The notes beneath the pieces are model-generated. The model was not told the DNA's origin. It saw only the letters and a list, made by a program, of their open reading frames with translations, and did not search any database. A program made the translations under genes and the position numbers. A stretch of DNA of 64,000 nt, taken from Roseivivax halodurans JCM 10272 (GTDB lineage: Bacteria; Pseudomonadota; Alphaproteobacteria; Rhodobacterales; Rhodobacteraceae). Positions 26,528 through 35,845 of the stretch are shown here, in pieces; the stretch's first letter is position 1, and each line of letters opens with the position of its first letter. The DNA lies in NCBI RefSeq assembly GCF_000521785.1, contig NZ_JALZ01000015.1, positions 24,737 to 88,736 of the forward strand, written 5' to 3'.

Positions 26528-28327
26528 CTATTCCGCGGCGATGCCGTCGGTGAACTGCAGCCGCGCGAGCCGCGCATAGAGCCCGCCCTCGGCGACCAGC
26601 GCGTCGTGCCCGCCGGTCGCGACGATGCGCCCGTCCTCCATCACCACGATCCGGTCCGCCTTCTTCACGGTGGCGAGCCGATGCGCGACGATCAGCGTGG
26701 TGCGGCTGCGCGAGAGCTCGTCCACCGCCGCCTGCACCGCCCGCTCGCTCTCGGCATCGAGCGCCGAGGTCGCCTCGTCGAGGAGCAGCACCGGCGCGTC
26801 CCGCAGGATCGCCCGTGCGATCGCAATGCGCTGTTTCTGCCCGCCCGACAGCATCACGCCCCGCTCGCCGAGCCAGGTGTCGTAGCCCTCGGGCAGCCGC
26901 GCGATGAAGTCGTGCGCCGCCGCCGCGCGCGCCGCCGCCTCGATCTCGGCCTCGTCCGCATCGGGGCGCCCGAACCGGATGTTGTCCCGCGCCGAGGCGG
27001 CGAAGATCACCGGGTCCTGCGGCACGAGCGCGAGGTGGCGGCGGAACTCCCGCCGCGCGAGCCGGTCGAGCGGCACGCCGTCGAGCATCACCCGCCCCTC
27101 GTCCGGATCGTAGAAGCGCTGGAGGAGCTGGATGAGCGTCGACTTGCCCGCCCCCGAGGGCCCGACGATGGCGACGGTCTCTCCGGGCTTCACGTCGAGA
27201 TCCACGTGGTCGAGCGCGGCGATCCCCGGCCGCGAGGGGTAGGAGAACGACACGTCCTCGAACCGCACCGCGCCGCGCACCGGCTCGGGGAGCGTCTCGG
27301 GGCTCTCGGGATCGGTGATCGCGTCCTCGGCGTCGAGCAGCTCGACCAGCCGCTCGGTAGCGCCGGCGGCGCGCTGAAGCTCGCCGAAGATCTCCGACAG
27401 GGCCGCGACCGCGCCCGCGACCATCACCGAGTAGATCAGGAACTGCACCAGCGCGCCCACGGTCATCTCTCCGGCGCGCACGTCCCACGCGCCCATCCAG
27501 AGCACGCCGACGATGCCGGTGAAGACGAGGAAGATCACGATCGCCGTCAGGATCGCCCGCGTGAAGATCCGCCGCCGCGTCGCATCGAAGCTCTTTTCCG
27601 TCACGCTCGCGAACCCGGCCTTCGAGATCGCCTCGTGGGTGTAGCTCTGCACCGTCTGCACCGCGAGCAGCGCCTCGGAGGCCGATCCCGAGGAGGCCGC
27701 GATCCAGTCCTGGCTCTCGCGGCTGAGACTGCGCAGCCGCCGCCCGAGCACGAGGATCGGCACCACCACCGCCGGCACGATCAGCAGCACCATCGCGGTC
27801 AGCTTCCACGAGGTCGCGATCATCAGGCCGATGCCGCCCACCAGCAGCAGCGCGTTGCGCAGCGCGATCGAGATCGACGAGCCGATGACCGACAGGATCA
27901 ACGTGGTGTCGGTGGTGATCCGGCTCAGCACCTCGCCGGTCATGACCTTCTCATAGAACACTGGCGACAGGCCGATCACCCGGTCGAACACCGCCTTGCG
28001 GATATCCGCGACCACCCGCTCGCCCAGCCGCGTCACCAGCGCGTAGCGCAGCGCCGTGCCGAGCGCGAGCAGGCCCGCGATGCCGAGCGCGGCGAGGAAG
28101 TACTGGTCGAGCAGCGCTGCATCCGGCCCCTCGAAATTGTCCACCACGCGGCGCACCGCCAGCGGCAGCACCAGCGACACCGCGGCGGTCAGCACCAGCG
28201 AGGCGAGCGCGGCGGCGAGAAGCGCCCGATAGGGATCGAGAAACGGCCAGAGCCGCGCCAGCATGCCCAGCTTGCGCGACTTCGCCCGCTCGTCCTGCGC
28301 GCCCGCATGCGCGGTATCTCGAGCCAT
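26528..28327 (-). CDS. ABC exporter, fused transmembrane-ATPase half-transporter (MsbA/LmrA-like)
   Basis: 599 residues. Six transmembrane helices in residues ~30-330 (type I exporter domain), ATPase domain ~350-595 with Walker A VGPSGAGKSTLIQ, signature MLSGGQKQRIAIARAIL, Walker B LLLDEATSALDAES and H-loop VAHRLATV. Works as a homodimer in the inner membrane exporting lipids, drugs or peptides; substrate not predictable. It precedes the liv-type importer by 81 bp on the same strand but is probably a separate function. Confidence 0.9.
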   Translation of the reverse strand: MARDTAHAGAQDERAKSRKLGMLARLWPFLDPYRALLAAALASLVLTAAVSLVLPLAVRRVVDNFEGPDAALLDQYFLAALGIAGLLALGTALRYALVTRLGERVVADIRKAVFDRVIGLSPVFYEKVMTGEVLSRITTDTTLILSVIGSSISIALRNALLLVGGIGLMIATSWKLTAMVLLIVPAVVVPILVLGRRLRSLSRESQDWIAASSGSASEALLAVQTVQSYTHEAISKAGFASVTEKSFDATRRRIFTRAILTAIVIFLVFTGIVGVLWMGAWDVRAGEMTVGALVQFLIYSVMVAGAVAALSEIFGELQRAAGATERLVELLDAEDAITDPESPETLPEPVRGAVRFEDVSFSYPSRPGIAALDHVDLDVKPGETVAIVGPSGAGKSTLIQLLQRFYDPDEGRVMLDGVPLDRLARREFRRHLALVPQDPVIFAASARDNIRFGRPDADEAEIEAAARAAAAHDFIARLPEGYDTWLGERGVMLSGGQKQRIAIARAILRDAPVLLLDEATSALDAESERAVQAAVDELSRSRTTLIVAHRLATVKKADRIVVMEDGRIVATGGHDALVAEGGLYARLARLQFTDGIAAE

Positions 28328-28432
28328 GCGCCCCTCCGTTCCAGATGCGAACCCGTTCTGCCATTCTGAGAGCCGGGGTCAAGCGGCGCGAGGCCGCAGG
28401 GGGATGCGAAGGCGTGTCAGGGGGGGAAGATC

Positions 28433-28506
28433 TGGAGCGGGCAGCGGGAATCGAACCCGCACCAAGAGCTTGGAAGGCTCGTGTGATACCATTTCACCAT
28501 GCCCGC
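28433..28506 (-). tRNA. tRNA-Gly (anticodon TCC)
   Basis: Cloverleaf on the minus strand: acceptor GCGGGCA (from 28506) pairs with TGCCCGC (28443-28437); anticodon stem GAGC/GCTC with loop CTTCCAA, anticodon TCC; T arm GCGGGTTCGAATCCCGC; discriminator T; CCA is encoded (28435-28433). 74 nt with CCA. Confidence 0.96.
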
Positions 28507-28649
28507 TCGGTAGGCCATGGCTTAGGCGATGCGGCGAGTAGGGTCAAGCGGGTGGCGTCCTTCGTCCGGCCTCAATTCGGCCCGAAACCGGCATTACCAG
28601 ACAGGCCCCATAACGCCCGGGTTTTCGTGTCACCAGTGAGGCTCGCACC

Positions 28650-29003
28650 ATGTCCCGTCTGATCAAGGCCGCCCCCCTTCTCGCCGCCGCGCTCGCCGCG
28701 CCGGCGTTCGCCGCCGAGCACGAGGTCATCATCGTGCGGGGCGGCTACTTCCCCGAAACCATCTATGCCGCGCCCGGAGACACCATCCGCTTCGTCAACG
28801 CGGGCGGCGCCACCGCCACGATCGCCGCGACCGACGGCAGCTGGGCGAGCGATCTCATCGATGTCGACGCCACCGCCACGATCCCGGTCGTCGAGGGCAT
28901 GACCAAGGCCTATTCCCGCCCCGCGTCTCAATCCACGAGCGGCGAGGCCGCGGTCGGCTACATCGAATGGGAGGTCCCGGTCCCCTCGGGCGACGCCGGC
29001 TGA
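28650..29003 (+). CDS. Small periplasmic cupredoxin-like protein
   Basis: 117 residues. Signal peptide to AFAA (about residue 21). The rest has a plastocyanin/cupredoxin-like strand pattern (VIIVRGGYFPETIYAAPGD, IRFVNAGG, then a terminal VGYIEWEVPV strand) but there is no Cys and only one His (in the first residues of the mature chain), so no blue-copper site. Function unknown; may bind a partner or act as an adhesin-like fold. Monocistronic, beginning downstream of the divergent tRNA. Confidence 0.65.
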   Translation: MSRLIKAAPLLAAALAAPAFAAEHEVIIVRGGYFPETIYAAPGDTIRFVNAGGATATIAATDGSWASDLIDVDATATIPVVEGMTKAYSRPASQSTSGEAAVGYIEWEVPVPSGDAG

Positions 29004-29012
29004 CCCGCGCGC

Positions 29013-29630
29013 CTAACCCGGGGCGCGCGCCTCGAAGGAGAGCAATCCCTCCGGCGCGGACCGCATCAGCCGCGCCGCGCCCTTTCCCGCCTCGCCGAGC
29101 CAGAGCGCCCAGTCCTCCCGCTCCAGCACCACGGGCATCCGGCTGTGCAGCTCCGCCATCGCCCCCGCCGCCGCCGTCGTGACGATGGCACAGGTGCTGA
29201 GCCGCTCGCCCTCCCGCTCCCAGACCTGCCAGATCCCCGCCATCACCAGCGGTTCCGCATCCGCGCGGGTGATGAGGTAGGGCTGCTTGGCGCCGTCCTC
29301 GTAGGTTTTCCATTCGTAGAACCCCGAGGACGGGATCAGGCACCGCCGCGCCCGCGCCGCCTCGCGAAAGGCGGGCTTCTCGGCCACCGTCTCGGCCCGC
29401 GCGTTGATCAGCAGCGGCCAGTCCTTCGCGGTCTTGTACCAATGCGGCAGGAAGCCCCAGCGCATCCCCTCGAGCCGCCGCGTCCCGGTCTCGTCCGTCC
29501 GCACCGCAAAGACGGATTGCGTCGGCCGCACGTTCAGATTCGGCACCTCAGGCAGATCGTTCGCCGGCACCGCGGCGAAGAGCTGCGCCATCGCCTCGGG
29601 CGGCAGGGTCACCGAAAAGCGTCCGCACAT
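29013..29630 (-). CDS. yedK: SOS response-associated peptidase / abasic-site DNA-protein crosslinking protein (YedK/HMCES)
   Basis: 205 residues. The SRAP catalytic residues are all visible: Cys2 after the initiator (MCGRFS), the Asn in LINARAET, Glu in SGFYEWK, and His in HSRMPVVL. Family members form a thiazolidine crosslink between Cys2 and an abasic site in single-stranded DNA, protecting it during replication. Cytoplasmic. It is downstream of a methyltransferase gene on the same strand (15-bp gap). No LexA box is visible nearby by eye. Confidence 0.92.
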   Translation of the reverse strand: MCGRFSVTLPPEAMAQLFAAVPANDLPEVPNLNVRPTQSVFAVRTDETGTRRLEGMRWGFLPHWYKTAKDWPLLINARAETVAEKPAFREAARARRCLIPSSGFYEWKTYEDGAKQPYLITRADAEPLVMAGIWQVWEREGERLSTCAIVTTAAAGAMAELHSRMPVVLEREDWALWLGEAGKGAARLMRSAPEGLLSFEARAPG

Positions 29631-29645
29631 GCGCGCGTCCCTCCC

Positions 29646-30842
29646 TCAGCGCCGGCGCAGCAGGCCCGAGAGCAGCATCAGCCCCCAGGGTGCCAGCGCC
29701 GCCTCGATCCGCCCCCAATGCGACGCGGCGGCGATCGGATCGAGGCGGACTGTGGCCGAGATCTCGGCGACGCTCCGACGCCCGTCGATGGCGCCGAGAA
29801 GCGGCGCGGCCCCCTTCGGCAGGCTCAGCTCCCGCGTCTCGGAGCCAAGCCGCAGCGGCAGCGGCTTGCCCGCCGCGACCGCCCGCGCCGCCGCATCCGC
29901 CTTCAGCCCCCGCAGATGCGGCACGAGCTTCGTGTCACGCACCGACGCCTTCGGCACCTCGGCCCCTTCCGGCACTGCGTAGGCGATATGGGTCTTGATC
30001 GTGCCCCGCAGCTTCTCCGCCGCCGCCATCCGCGCCCGCTCAGGCAGGTCCGCCCCGTGCGGCGTCAGCGCCCCGAGATCGTAGAGCCCCGGCATCGCGA
30101 ACCGCGCCAGCTGCCAGCCCGTCGCATCGAACGTCTCGAGCAGCTCGGTCACGCTGTAAGGCCGGTCCTGCCCGTGCAGCAGAAGGTCGTAGAACCCGGC
30201 ATCCGAGGCCGCATGATCGACGAGGTTCGGATTGCTCCGGAACGGATGGCCCTGCGGCACCCCTCCCATGATCCCCTTCGCTGCGTTCAGCCGCTCCTCG
30301 GGCGGCAGCCCGCCCAGTATCGCGCCGAACGCCTCCTGCAGCGGATAGACCCCCGAGCGCCCGTAAGGCGCGTAGACCATCATCCCCATCCCGCCACCTG
30401 GCGCGAGCGCGGCGCGCAGCGCGCGGAACCCCGCCTCGGGATCGTCCAGATGGTGCAGCACGCCGCAGCAATCGATGTAGTCGAAGGGCCCGTGCTCCCC
30501 GGCCTCGAGCAGCGATCCGGTGCGGAACGTGATGTCGAGCCCCCGCACCCGCGCCCGCTCCTCCGCGACCCTGCGGGCCGAGGCCGAGAGGTCGAGATAG
30601 GTGATCTCCGCCGGCGCCCCCGCGCTCTTCAGCACCTGCGCCAGCTGGATCAGCCCGTCCCCGGTGCCGCCCCCCGCGACGAGCGCGCGCAGCGGCCTCG
30701 ACCAGTCGCGCGCGCCGCCCCAGAGCGCGTGGTCCATCTCCAGCGGATGCGAGGGAGAGCCGGTGATCAGACGCCTGCGCTCCTCGGAAGGGTCGCGCTC
30801 GGGATAGGGATAGGCGTCGTAATGCTCGGCGAGGGTGACCAT
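29646..30842 (-). CDS. Class I SAM-dependent methyltransferase, substrate unknown
   Basis: 398 residues from MVTLAEHYDAYPYPERDP. Rossmann methyltransferase at about residues 45-190: motif I ALVAGGGTGDG, acidic end of strand 2 TYLDLSA, motif IV DYIDCCGVLHHL. The C-terminal ~200 residues (PFRSNPNLVDHAASDAGFYD, then a winged-helix-like tail RRSVAEISATVRLDP) are an extra domain found in a family of alphaproteobacterial methyltransferases. No acceptor can be inferred. Shares direction with the SRAP gene. Confidence 0.85.
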   Translation of the reverse strand: MVTLAEHYDAYPYPERDPSEERRRLITGSPSHPLEMDHALWGGARDWSRPLRALVAGGGTGDGLIQLAQVLKSAGAPAEITYLDLSASARRVAEERARVRGLDITFRTGSLLEAGEHGPFDYIDCCGVLHHLDDPEAGFRALRAALAPGGGMGMMVYAPYGRSGVYPLQEAFGAILGGLPPEERLNAAKGIMGGVPQGHPFRSNPNLVDHAASDAGFYDLLLHGQDRPYSVTELLETFDATGWQLARFAMPGLYDLGALTPHGADLPERARMAAAEKLRGTIKTHIAYAVPEGAEVPKASVRDTKLVPHLRGLKADAAARAVAAGKPLPLRLGSETRELSLPKGAAPLLGAIDGRRSVAEISATVRLDPIAAASHWGRIEAALAPWGLMLLSGLLRRR

Positions 30843-30897
30843 CGAGGGGGGCTCCGGTTCGTTCGAGCCCCGTGATAGCCGCTTAGACCGTATAGGC

Positions 30898-30922
30898 AAA
30901 GGCGGGCGCTCTCGCGCCCGCC
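30898..30922 (-). terminator. Hairpin terminator after the 5'-nucleotidase gene
   Basis: Perfect 9-bp stem GGCGGGCGC/GCGCCCGCC (30901-30909 with 30914-30922), TCTC loop. On the minus strand it follows the stop at 30931 and is trailed by only three Ts, so a weak U tract. Confidence 0.6.
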
Positions 30923-30930
30923 CGGCCCCG

Positions 30931-32493
30931 TCACTCGACGCTGATGCGGTCTTCGGTGAAGGGCTCGTAGGGGCTGTTCGCGGAGAGGTACTCCGCCGTC
31001 ACATCCGCGAGATCCGGCCCGAAATCGTAGGCGTCCTCGGCATCCACGAACATCGCGTAACCGTCGCCGCCGTTGCGGACGTAGTTGTTCGACACGACGC
31101 CGTACATCTTCTCGGGATCGAGAGCCTCCTCGCCGATCATGATGTCCGACACGCGGCTGCCCACCTCGGCGGCGCTGTCGACCGCAAAGGACATGCCCGC
31201 CACCTGCGGGAAGCGGCCGCCGGCCTCCTCCATCTGGCTGACGCCGTTCTCGAGCGCCTCCTTGATCACGGACCCGGACACCCGGAAGGTCGAGAGCGTG
31301 TTCTGGAACGGCAGCACCGTCAGCACCTCGCCCATGGTGACCTCGCCCTCGTCGATCGAGGCGCGCAGGCCGCCGCCATTGGTGATGGCGACCTCGATGC
31401 CCTGATCCTTCACGCGGTCGAGCATCGCGTCGGTGACGAGGTTGCCCATCTCGCACTCGCCCGCCCGGCAGGTCTCTCGCGCGCCGTCGATGGGCGCCGA
31501 GGACTCGGCGATGACCGTCGACCGGAGCTCTTCAAGCGGTTCGGCGAGCTCGGCAACGCGGGCCTTCGCCTCCTCGTCCTCTTCCACCGAGGCATCGAGC
31601 AGGATCGGCGCGCCGCCCGCATCGGTCACGTTGCCCTCGTCGTCGAAGGTCAGGGTGATCTTCCCCAGATACTTGCCGTAGGCATAGGCGGTGTAGATCG
31701 GCACCTCGCCCACGGTGGCGGGATAGGAGTCCGCCGCACCCTCCATGTCGCCGAGCAGCGTGTGGCTGTGGCCGCCGATCACGACGTCCGCGCCGCTCAC
31801 CTCCTCGGCGAGCCGCTGGTCCTGCTTGAAGCCCACATGGGTCAGGAGGACGATCTTGTCGACGCCCTGCTCGCTCAGGCTGTCGATCTCGGCCTGCGCC
31901 GCCTCGACGATCGGCGAGAACACCACGTTCTGGCCCGGCGACGAGGTCTCGGGCGTGTCCTCGGCGAGGACCGACACGACGCCGATGCGCGCGCCGCTCT
32001 CGGTCTCGATCACCGCGGAGCTTCCCACCCGGTCCGCGAGCACGTTGCTCCTGCTCACGTCGATATTGGCCGAGAGCACGGGGAACTCGACGCCGTCGAG
32101 GAATTCGGCCAGCCCCTCGGGCCCGTTGTCGAACTCGTGGTTGCCGACGGCCATGGCGTCGTAATCGAGCCCGGACATGAATTCCGCGGCGAGCGCGCCG
32201 CCGTATTCGGTGAAGAACAGCGAACCCTGGAACCAGTCACCCGCATCGAGCAGCAGAACGTCCGTCTCCGCCTCCGCGCGCGCGGCCTCGACCGCCGTCA
32301 CCAGCCGCGCGATCCCGCCGAAGCATTCGCCCGCCGCGTTGTCCTCCTCCGAACAGGTCGAATCGTAGGCCGAGATCGGCTCGAACCGGTCATGGAAATC
32401 GTTCGTGTGCAGGATGGTGAGCTCGTAATCGGCCTGCGCCGCCCCGGCGCAGAGTGCGAGCGCGGCGGTGCCTGCCCAAAGACGATGTGACAT
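30931..32493 (-). CDS. Periplasmic bifunctional metallophosphatase/5'-nucleotidase
   Basis: 520 residues; start MSHRLWAG has AGAGAGG upstream and directly yields a signal peptide (cleavage AQA-DY, about residue 21), unlike the longer reading. N-terminal calcineurin-like metallophosphatase with metal ligands in ILHTNDFHDRF, LLDAGDWFQG, GNHEFDNGP and GGHSHTL. C-terminal 5'-nucleotidase domain with ITNGGGLRASIDEGE and NNYVRNGGDGYAMF for substrate stacking. It releases phosphate from extracellular nucleotides. No phosphate box is recognised upstream. Confidence 0.92.
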   Translation of the reverse strand: MSHRLWAGTAALALCAGAAQADYELTILHTNDFHDRFEPISAYDSTCSEEDNAAGECFGGIARLVTAVEAARAEAETDVLLLDAGDWFQGSLFFTEYGGALAAEFMSGLDYDAMAVGNHEFDNGPEGLAEFLDGVEFPVLSANIDVSRSNVLADRVGSSAVIETESGARIGVVSVLAEDTPETSSPGQNVVFSPIVEAAQAEIDSLSEQGVDKIVLLTHVGFKQDQRLAEEVSGADVVIGGHSHTLLGDMEGAADSYPATVGEVPIYTAYAYGKYLGKITLTFDDEGNVTDAGGAPILLDASVEEDEEAKARVAELAEPLEELRSTVIAESSAPIDGARETCRAGECEMGNLVTDAMLDRVKDQGIEVAITNGGGLRASIDEGEVTMGEVLTVLPFQNTLSTFRVSGSVIKEALENGVSQMEEAGGRFPQVAGMSFAVDSAAEVGSRVSDIMIGEEALDPEKMYGVVSNNYVRNGGDGYAMFVDAEDAYDFGPDLADVTAEYLSANSPYEPFTEDRISVE

Positions 32494-32635
32494 GGAGGAC
32501 CTCTCTGTCGGATGATGTTCTTCTGCGGCGATGCTGCCGCGCGGCAGGGCCCTTGTCAAAGTCCTGTGACATGGCCGACCCTGCGTCACCCCCGCCCGCT
32601 TGACCGGGCATCGCGCGCGCGGCATGAGCGGTGCC

Positions 32636-32974
32636 ATGACGCTCATCTACAAGATCTTCCGCGCCGGTGAATGGCAGGCCCTCGAACGGGACGGCGAAAC
32701 CACCGGCGCGCCGGTGGACCTCGCCGACGGCTACATCCACTTCTCGACCGCCGAGACCGCCCCCGGCACCGCCGAAAAGCATTTCGCGGGCGAGGACGGC
32801 CTGATCCTCGCCGCGCTCGATGCGGACACGCTCGGCGACGCCCTGAAATGGGAGCCCTCGCGCGGCGGCGCGCTCTTCCCACACCTATACCGCCCCCTGC
32901 GGCGCGAAGAGGTGCTCTGGGCCAAGCCCCTGCCCCTCCGCGGCGGCGCCCACGATTTCGGCGACCTGCTGTGA
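32636..32974 (+). CDS. DUF952 family protein
   Basis: 112 residues from [16 protein letters not shown]952 hallmark segments are present: [24 protein letters not shown] and [20 protein letters not shown], which resemble ADP-ribosyltransferase-like folds. Function is unknown. The stop overlaps the pyrD GTG (GTGA), an arrangement common in alphaproteobacteria, implying coupled translation. Confidence 0.88.
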   Translation: MTLIYKIFRAGEWQALERDGETTGAPVDLADGYIHFSTAETAPGTAEKHFAGEDGLILAALDADTLGDALKWEPSRGGALFPHLYRPLRREEVLWAKPLPLRGGAHDFGDLL

Positions 32975-34029
32975 GCCTCGCCGAACGCGCCGGCCTCGCG
33001 CTCCTGCACCGGATGGAGCCCGAGCGCGCCCACGGGCTCGCGCTCCGGGCGCTGCAAGCGGGTCTCGTGCCGCAGCCGGGCCTCGTCACCGGCGAGCGCC
33101 TGAAATGCCAGGTCGCGGGCCTGAGACTGCACAACCCCGTCGGCCTCGCCGCCGGCTTCGACAAGAACGCGGTCGCGATGGCGCCGCTCGCGCGCTGCGG
33201 CTTCGGCTTTCTCGAGGTCGGCGCGGCGACGCCCCGCCCGCAGCCCGGCAATCCCGCGCCGCGGCTCTTCCGCCTGACCGAGGACCGCGCGGCGATCAAC
33301 CGCTTCGGCTTCAACAACGACGGGATGGAGGCGATCGCCGCCCGGCTCGAGGCCCGCCCCCGGGACGCGGTGATCGGCCTCAACCTCGGCGCCAACAAGG
33401 ACAGCGCCGACCGCGCGGGCGATTTCGCCGCGGTACTGGCCCGCTGCGGCGCCCATCTCGACTTCGCGACGGTGAACGTCTCGTCCCCCAACACCGAGCG
33501 CCTGCGCGATCTGCAGGGCAAGGACGCGCTCGCCGCGCTTCTCGGCGGGGTGCTCGAGGCGAGGGACGCCCTGACTTCCCGCCCCGCGATCTTCCTCAAG
33601 ATCGCCCCCGACCTCGACGAGAACGGCCTCCGGGACGTGGCCGAGGTCGCCCTCGCCTCCGGCATCGACGGGGTGATCGCCACGAACACCACGCTCTCCC
33701 GCGACGGGCTGCGCTCTCCGCATGCGGGGGAAACCGGCGGCCTCTCCGGCGCGCCGCTCTTCGACCGCTCGACCCGCATCCTCGCGCGGCTTTCGCAGCT
33801 CACGGGAGGAAAGCTCCCGCTGATCGGCGTCGGCGGCGTCGGCTCCGCCGATCAGGCGTATGAGAAGATCCGCGCGGGCGCCTCCGCGGTGCAGCTCTAC
33901 ACCGCCCTCGTCTACGAGGGACCGGGCCTCGCCGCCCGCATCGCGCGGGATCTCGACACGCGGCTCGCATCGGAAGGATTCGCCTCCGTCGCCGAAGCGG
34001 TCGGCACCGGCCGCTCCGCCTGGCTCTGA
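32971..34029 (+). CDS. pyrD: Dihydroorotate dehydrogenase (quinone), class 2
   Basis: 352 residues from the GTG overlapping the DUF952 stop; longer readings run through DUF952 out of its frame. The N-terminal helix ([21 protein letters not shown]) is the membrane-associated quinone tunnel of class 2 enzymes. FMN and substrate motifs: [32 protein letters not shown], catalytic Ser in [28 protein letters not shown]. It oxidises dihydroorotate to orotate in pyrimidine synthesis at the inner membrane. Confidence 0.96.
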   Translation: MSLAERAGLALLHRMEPERAHGLALRALQAGLVPQPGLVTGERLKCQVAGLRLHNPVGLAAGFDKNAVAMAPLARCGFGFLEVGAATPRPQPGNPAPRLFRLTEDRAAINRFGFNNDGMEAIAARLEARPRDAVIGLNLGANKDSADRAGDFAAVLARCGAHLDFATVNVSSPNTERLRDLQGKDALAALLGGVLEARDALTSRPAIFLKIAPDLDENGLRDVAEVALASGIDGVIATNTTLSRDGLRSPHAGETGGLSGAPLFDRSTRILARLSQLTGGKLPLIGVGGVGSADQAYEKIRAGASAVQLYTALVYEGPGLAARIARDLDTRLASEGFASVAEAVGTGRSAWL

Positions 34030-34178
34030 CCCGGGCACGGCCGGCGGACACAGCCCGGCAAGGCACGGCGCATCGCGGCAATGTCGCGCCGACCGCGTTG
34101 CCACGGGGTCGCCCCGCGCGTCACCCGAGGCGCGGGAACGGCCAACGTCGCAGGCGCCCCCGGCGCGGCCCGCCCCGC

Positions 34179-34838
34179 TCAGAGCTTCGGCACGACCTCG
34201 GCGCCCCGAGCGCCCCGCACGAAGGCCTCGATCTTCGCGGCATCCTTCAGCCCCGGCTCCGCCTCGACGCCCGAGGAGACGTCCACCTGCCGCGCCCCGG
34301 TCATCTCGACCGCCCGCGCCACATTGTCCGGCGTCAGCCCCCCCGCCAGCATCCATGGCACCGGCACCCGCCGCCCCGCGATCAGCCGCCAGTCGAAGGC
34401 GAGCCCGTTGCCGCCCGGCAGCTCCGCCCCCTTCGGGGCCTTGGCGTCGAGCAGCAGCTGATCCGCCACCCGGCCGTAGAGCGCGATCCGGCCGACATCC
34501 TCCTCGGACGCGATCCCCAGGGCCTTCATCACCGGCAGCCCGGTGCGCGCCCGCACCTCCGCCACCCGCTCCGGGCTCTCGCTGCCGTGCAGCTGCACCA
34601 TGTCGAGCGGCACCTCCGCCATCACGGCGTCGAGCAGCGCATCCTCCGGATCGACCATCAGCCCGACCTTCGCGAGCCCGACCGGCGCCTCCAGCGCCAG
34701 CGCCCGCGCCGCCACGACGCTCACCGCCCGGGGCGAGCGCGGGAAGAAGACGAACCCGCCATAGGCCGCGCCCGCCCGCCCCGCGGCGGCGACGTCCTCG
34801 GCCCGCGTCAGGCCGCAGATCTTAACCCGCACGTCCAT
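34179..34838 (-). CDS. trpF: N-(5'-phosphoribosyl)anthranilate isomerase
   Basis: 219 residues. Catalytic Cys in [12 protein letters not shown] at the N-terminus and Asp in the C-terminal [14 protein letters not shown] phosphate-binding loop; VQLHGSESP and [10 protein letters not shown] complete the TIM barrel. Tryptophan synthesis step 3. It lies downstream of ihfB and lapA; repeat copy C fills the lapA-trpF gap. trpB is usually next downstream in alphaproteobacteria but here pyrD converges instead. Confidence 0.96.
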   Translation of the reverse strand: MDVRVKICGLTRAEDVAAAGRAGAAYGGFVFFPRSPRAVSVVAARALALEAPVGLAKVGLMVDPEDALLDAVMAEVPLDMVQLHGSESPERVAEVRARTGLPVMKALGIASEEDVGRIALYGRVADQLLLDAKAPKGAELPGGNGLAFDWRLIAGRRVPVPWMLAGGLTPDNVARAVEMTGARQVDVSSGVEAEPGLKDAAKIEAFVRGARGAEVVPKL

Positions 34839-34853
34839 GGCGCACGCTCCCGT

Positions 34854-34899
34854 CTTCTTCTTGGCAGAAATACTCCGGGGTCCGGGGCAGCGCCCCGGT
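34854..34899 (-). repeat. Dispersed palindromic repeat, copy C (lapA-trpF gap)
   Basis: Plus strand reads CTTCTTCTTGGCAGAAATAC, CTCCGGGGT, and the stem CCGGGGC/GCCCCGG. Over the whole element it differs from copy A by only one base or short indel. It begins 5 bp after the lapA stop (minus strand), so as RNA its hairpin followed by AGTATTT would sit at the lapA 3' end. Confidence 0.85.
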
Positions 34900-34904
34900 C
34901 CGCG

Positions 34905-35267
34905 TCAGGCCTTCTGGCCGCGCGGCTGGTCGAGGATGGCGAGCACCTCGTCCTTGCCCTGGTCGCGCTCGGCGCGGGTGCGCTTGAGCTCCCGCTCGAG
35001 GCGCCTGGCCTCCGCCTCGCGCCGGGCCGCGGCCGAGCGGTGCTTGTGCTCGCGCAGCCATTCCCAGACGAAGCCGATCAGCAGCCCCGCCACGATCCCG
35101 ATGAAGATGACCAGAAACAGCGGCAGTGAGACGCCGTACTGCACCCCGAAGAGCGTCGCGACGTCCGGCGGCAGCAGCTGCAGCGTCACCATCGACCGGT
35201 TCGCCAGCGCCACGCAGACGAGGATGGCTGCCAGGATCGCGAGGAAAGCGTATCGGATGTAGCGCAT
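34905..35267 (-). CDS. LapA (YciS-like) domain inner-membrane protein
   Basis: 120 residues: two transmembrane helices (about 5-24 and 48-70) separated by a short periplasmic loop, then a charged coiled-coil tail (RRLERELKRTRAERD). LapA-domain proteins in enterobacteria (LapAB) take part in lipopolysaccharide assembly control. Placed 7 bp after ihfB, the conserved alphaproteobacterial order. Confidence 0.85.
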   Translation of the reverse strand: MRYIRYAFLAILAAILVCVALANRSMVTLQLLPPDVATLFGVQYGVSLPLFLVIFIGIVAGLLIGFVWEWLREHKHRSAAARREAEARRLERELKRTRAERDQGKDEVLAILDQPRGQKA

Positions 35268-35274
35268 GGGGAGG

Positions 35275-35559
35275 TCAGGCCTTTCCGTTCAGACGGTCGC
35301 GTAGCAGTTTGCCGGTCTTGAAGAAAGGCACGTGTTTCTCGTCGACGTCAACCGACTCGCCGGTCCGGGGGTTGCGGCCCACCCTTGCGTCCCGCTTCTT
35401 GACCGAGAAGGCGCCGAAGCCGCGCAGCTCGACCCGGTCGCCCCGGGCCATCGCCGAGACGATCTCCTCGAAGATCGTGTTCACGATCCGCTCCACGTCG
35501 CGCTGGTAGAGATGCGGGTTCTCATCCGCGATCTTCTGGATCAGTTCCGACCTGATCAT
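35275..35559 (-). CDS. ihfB: Integration host factor beta subunit
   Basis: 94 residues from [15 protein letters not shown], the family start; the longer frame includes promoter sequence. HU/IHF fold with [20 protein letters not shown], the arm [23 protein letters not shown] and C-terminal [15 protein letters not shown]. It heterodimerises with IhfA to bend DNA. A candidate promoter lies at 35611-35639. Confidence 0.95.
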   Translation of the reverse strand: MIRSELIQKIADENPHLYQRDVERIVNTIFEEIVSAMARGDRVELRGFGAFSVKKRDARVGRNPRTGESVDVDEKHVPFFKTGKLLRDRLNGKA

Positions 35560-35610
35560 GGTCACGTATCCCCCTGAAGCCCTTGGCCCACCCACCGGTT
35601 CTGACAGGGC

Positions 35611-35639
35611 ACTATAGGGGGTGAGCATGCATTCGAAAA
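35611..35639 (-). promoter_or_regulatory. Candidate ihfB promoter
   Basis: On the minus strand: TTTTCG (35639-35634), 17-bp spacer, TATAGT (35616-35611). Good -10, weak -35. Predicted start near 35605 gives about a 45-nt leader. Confidence 0.4.
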
Positions 35640-35784
35640 CCGAAACGATTCCGAAAAATGCTTCATTCGGCGCCACTTCGCCGGATTTTGCGGGGGCGTT
35701 GCGGATCGGGTCACGATTCCGGCGACCGCGCGGCGCGCTCCCACACGTTCAGGATGCGGGAGCGCCCCACTCGATTCGAGACGC

Positions 35785-35815
35785 AAAAAGGCCCCGGCCG
35801 TTCCCGGCCGGGGCC
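35785..35815 (-). terminator. Rho-independent terminator of rpsA
   Basis: Perfect 11-bp stem GGCCCCGGCCG/CGGCCGGGGCC (35790-35800 with 35805-35815), 4-nt loop, followed on the minus strand by TTTTT (35789-35785). Confidence 0.9.
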
Positions 35816-35845
35816 CCTGCGCCGCGGGCACGTGGCCCGGAGCGC

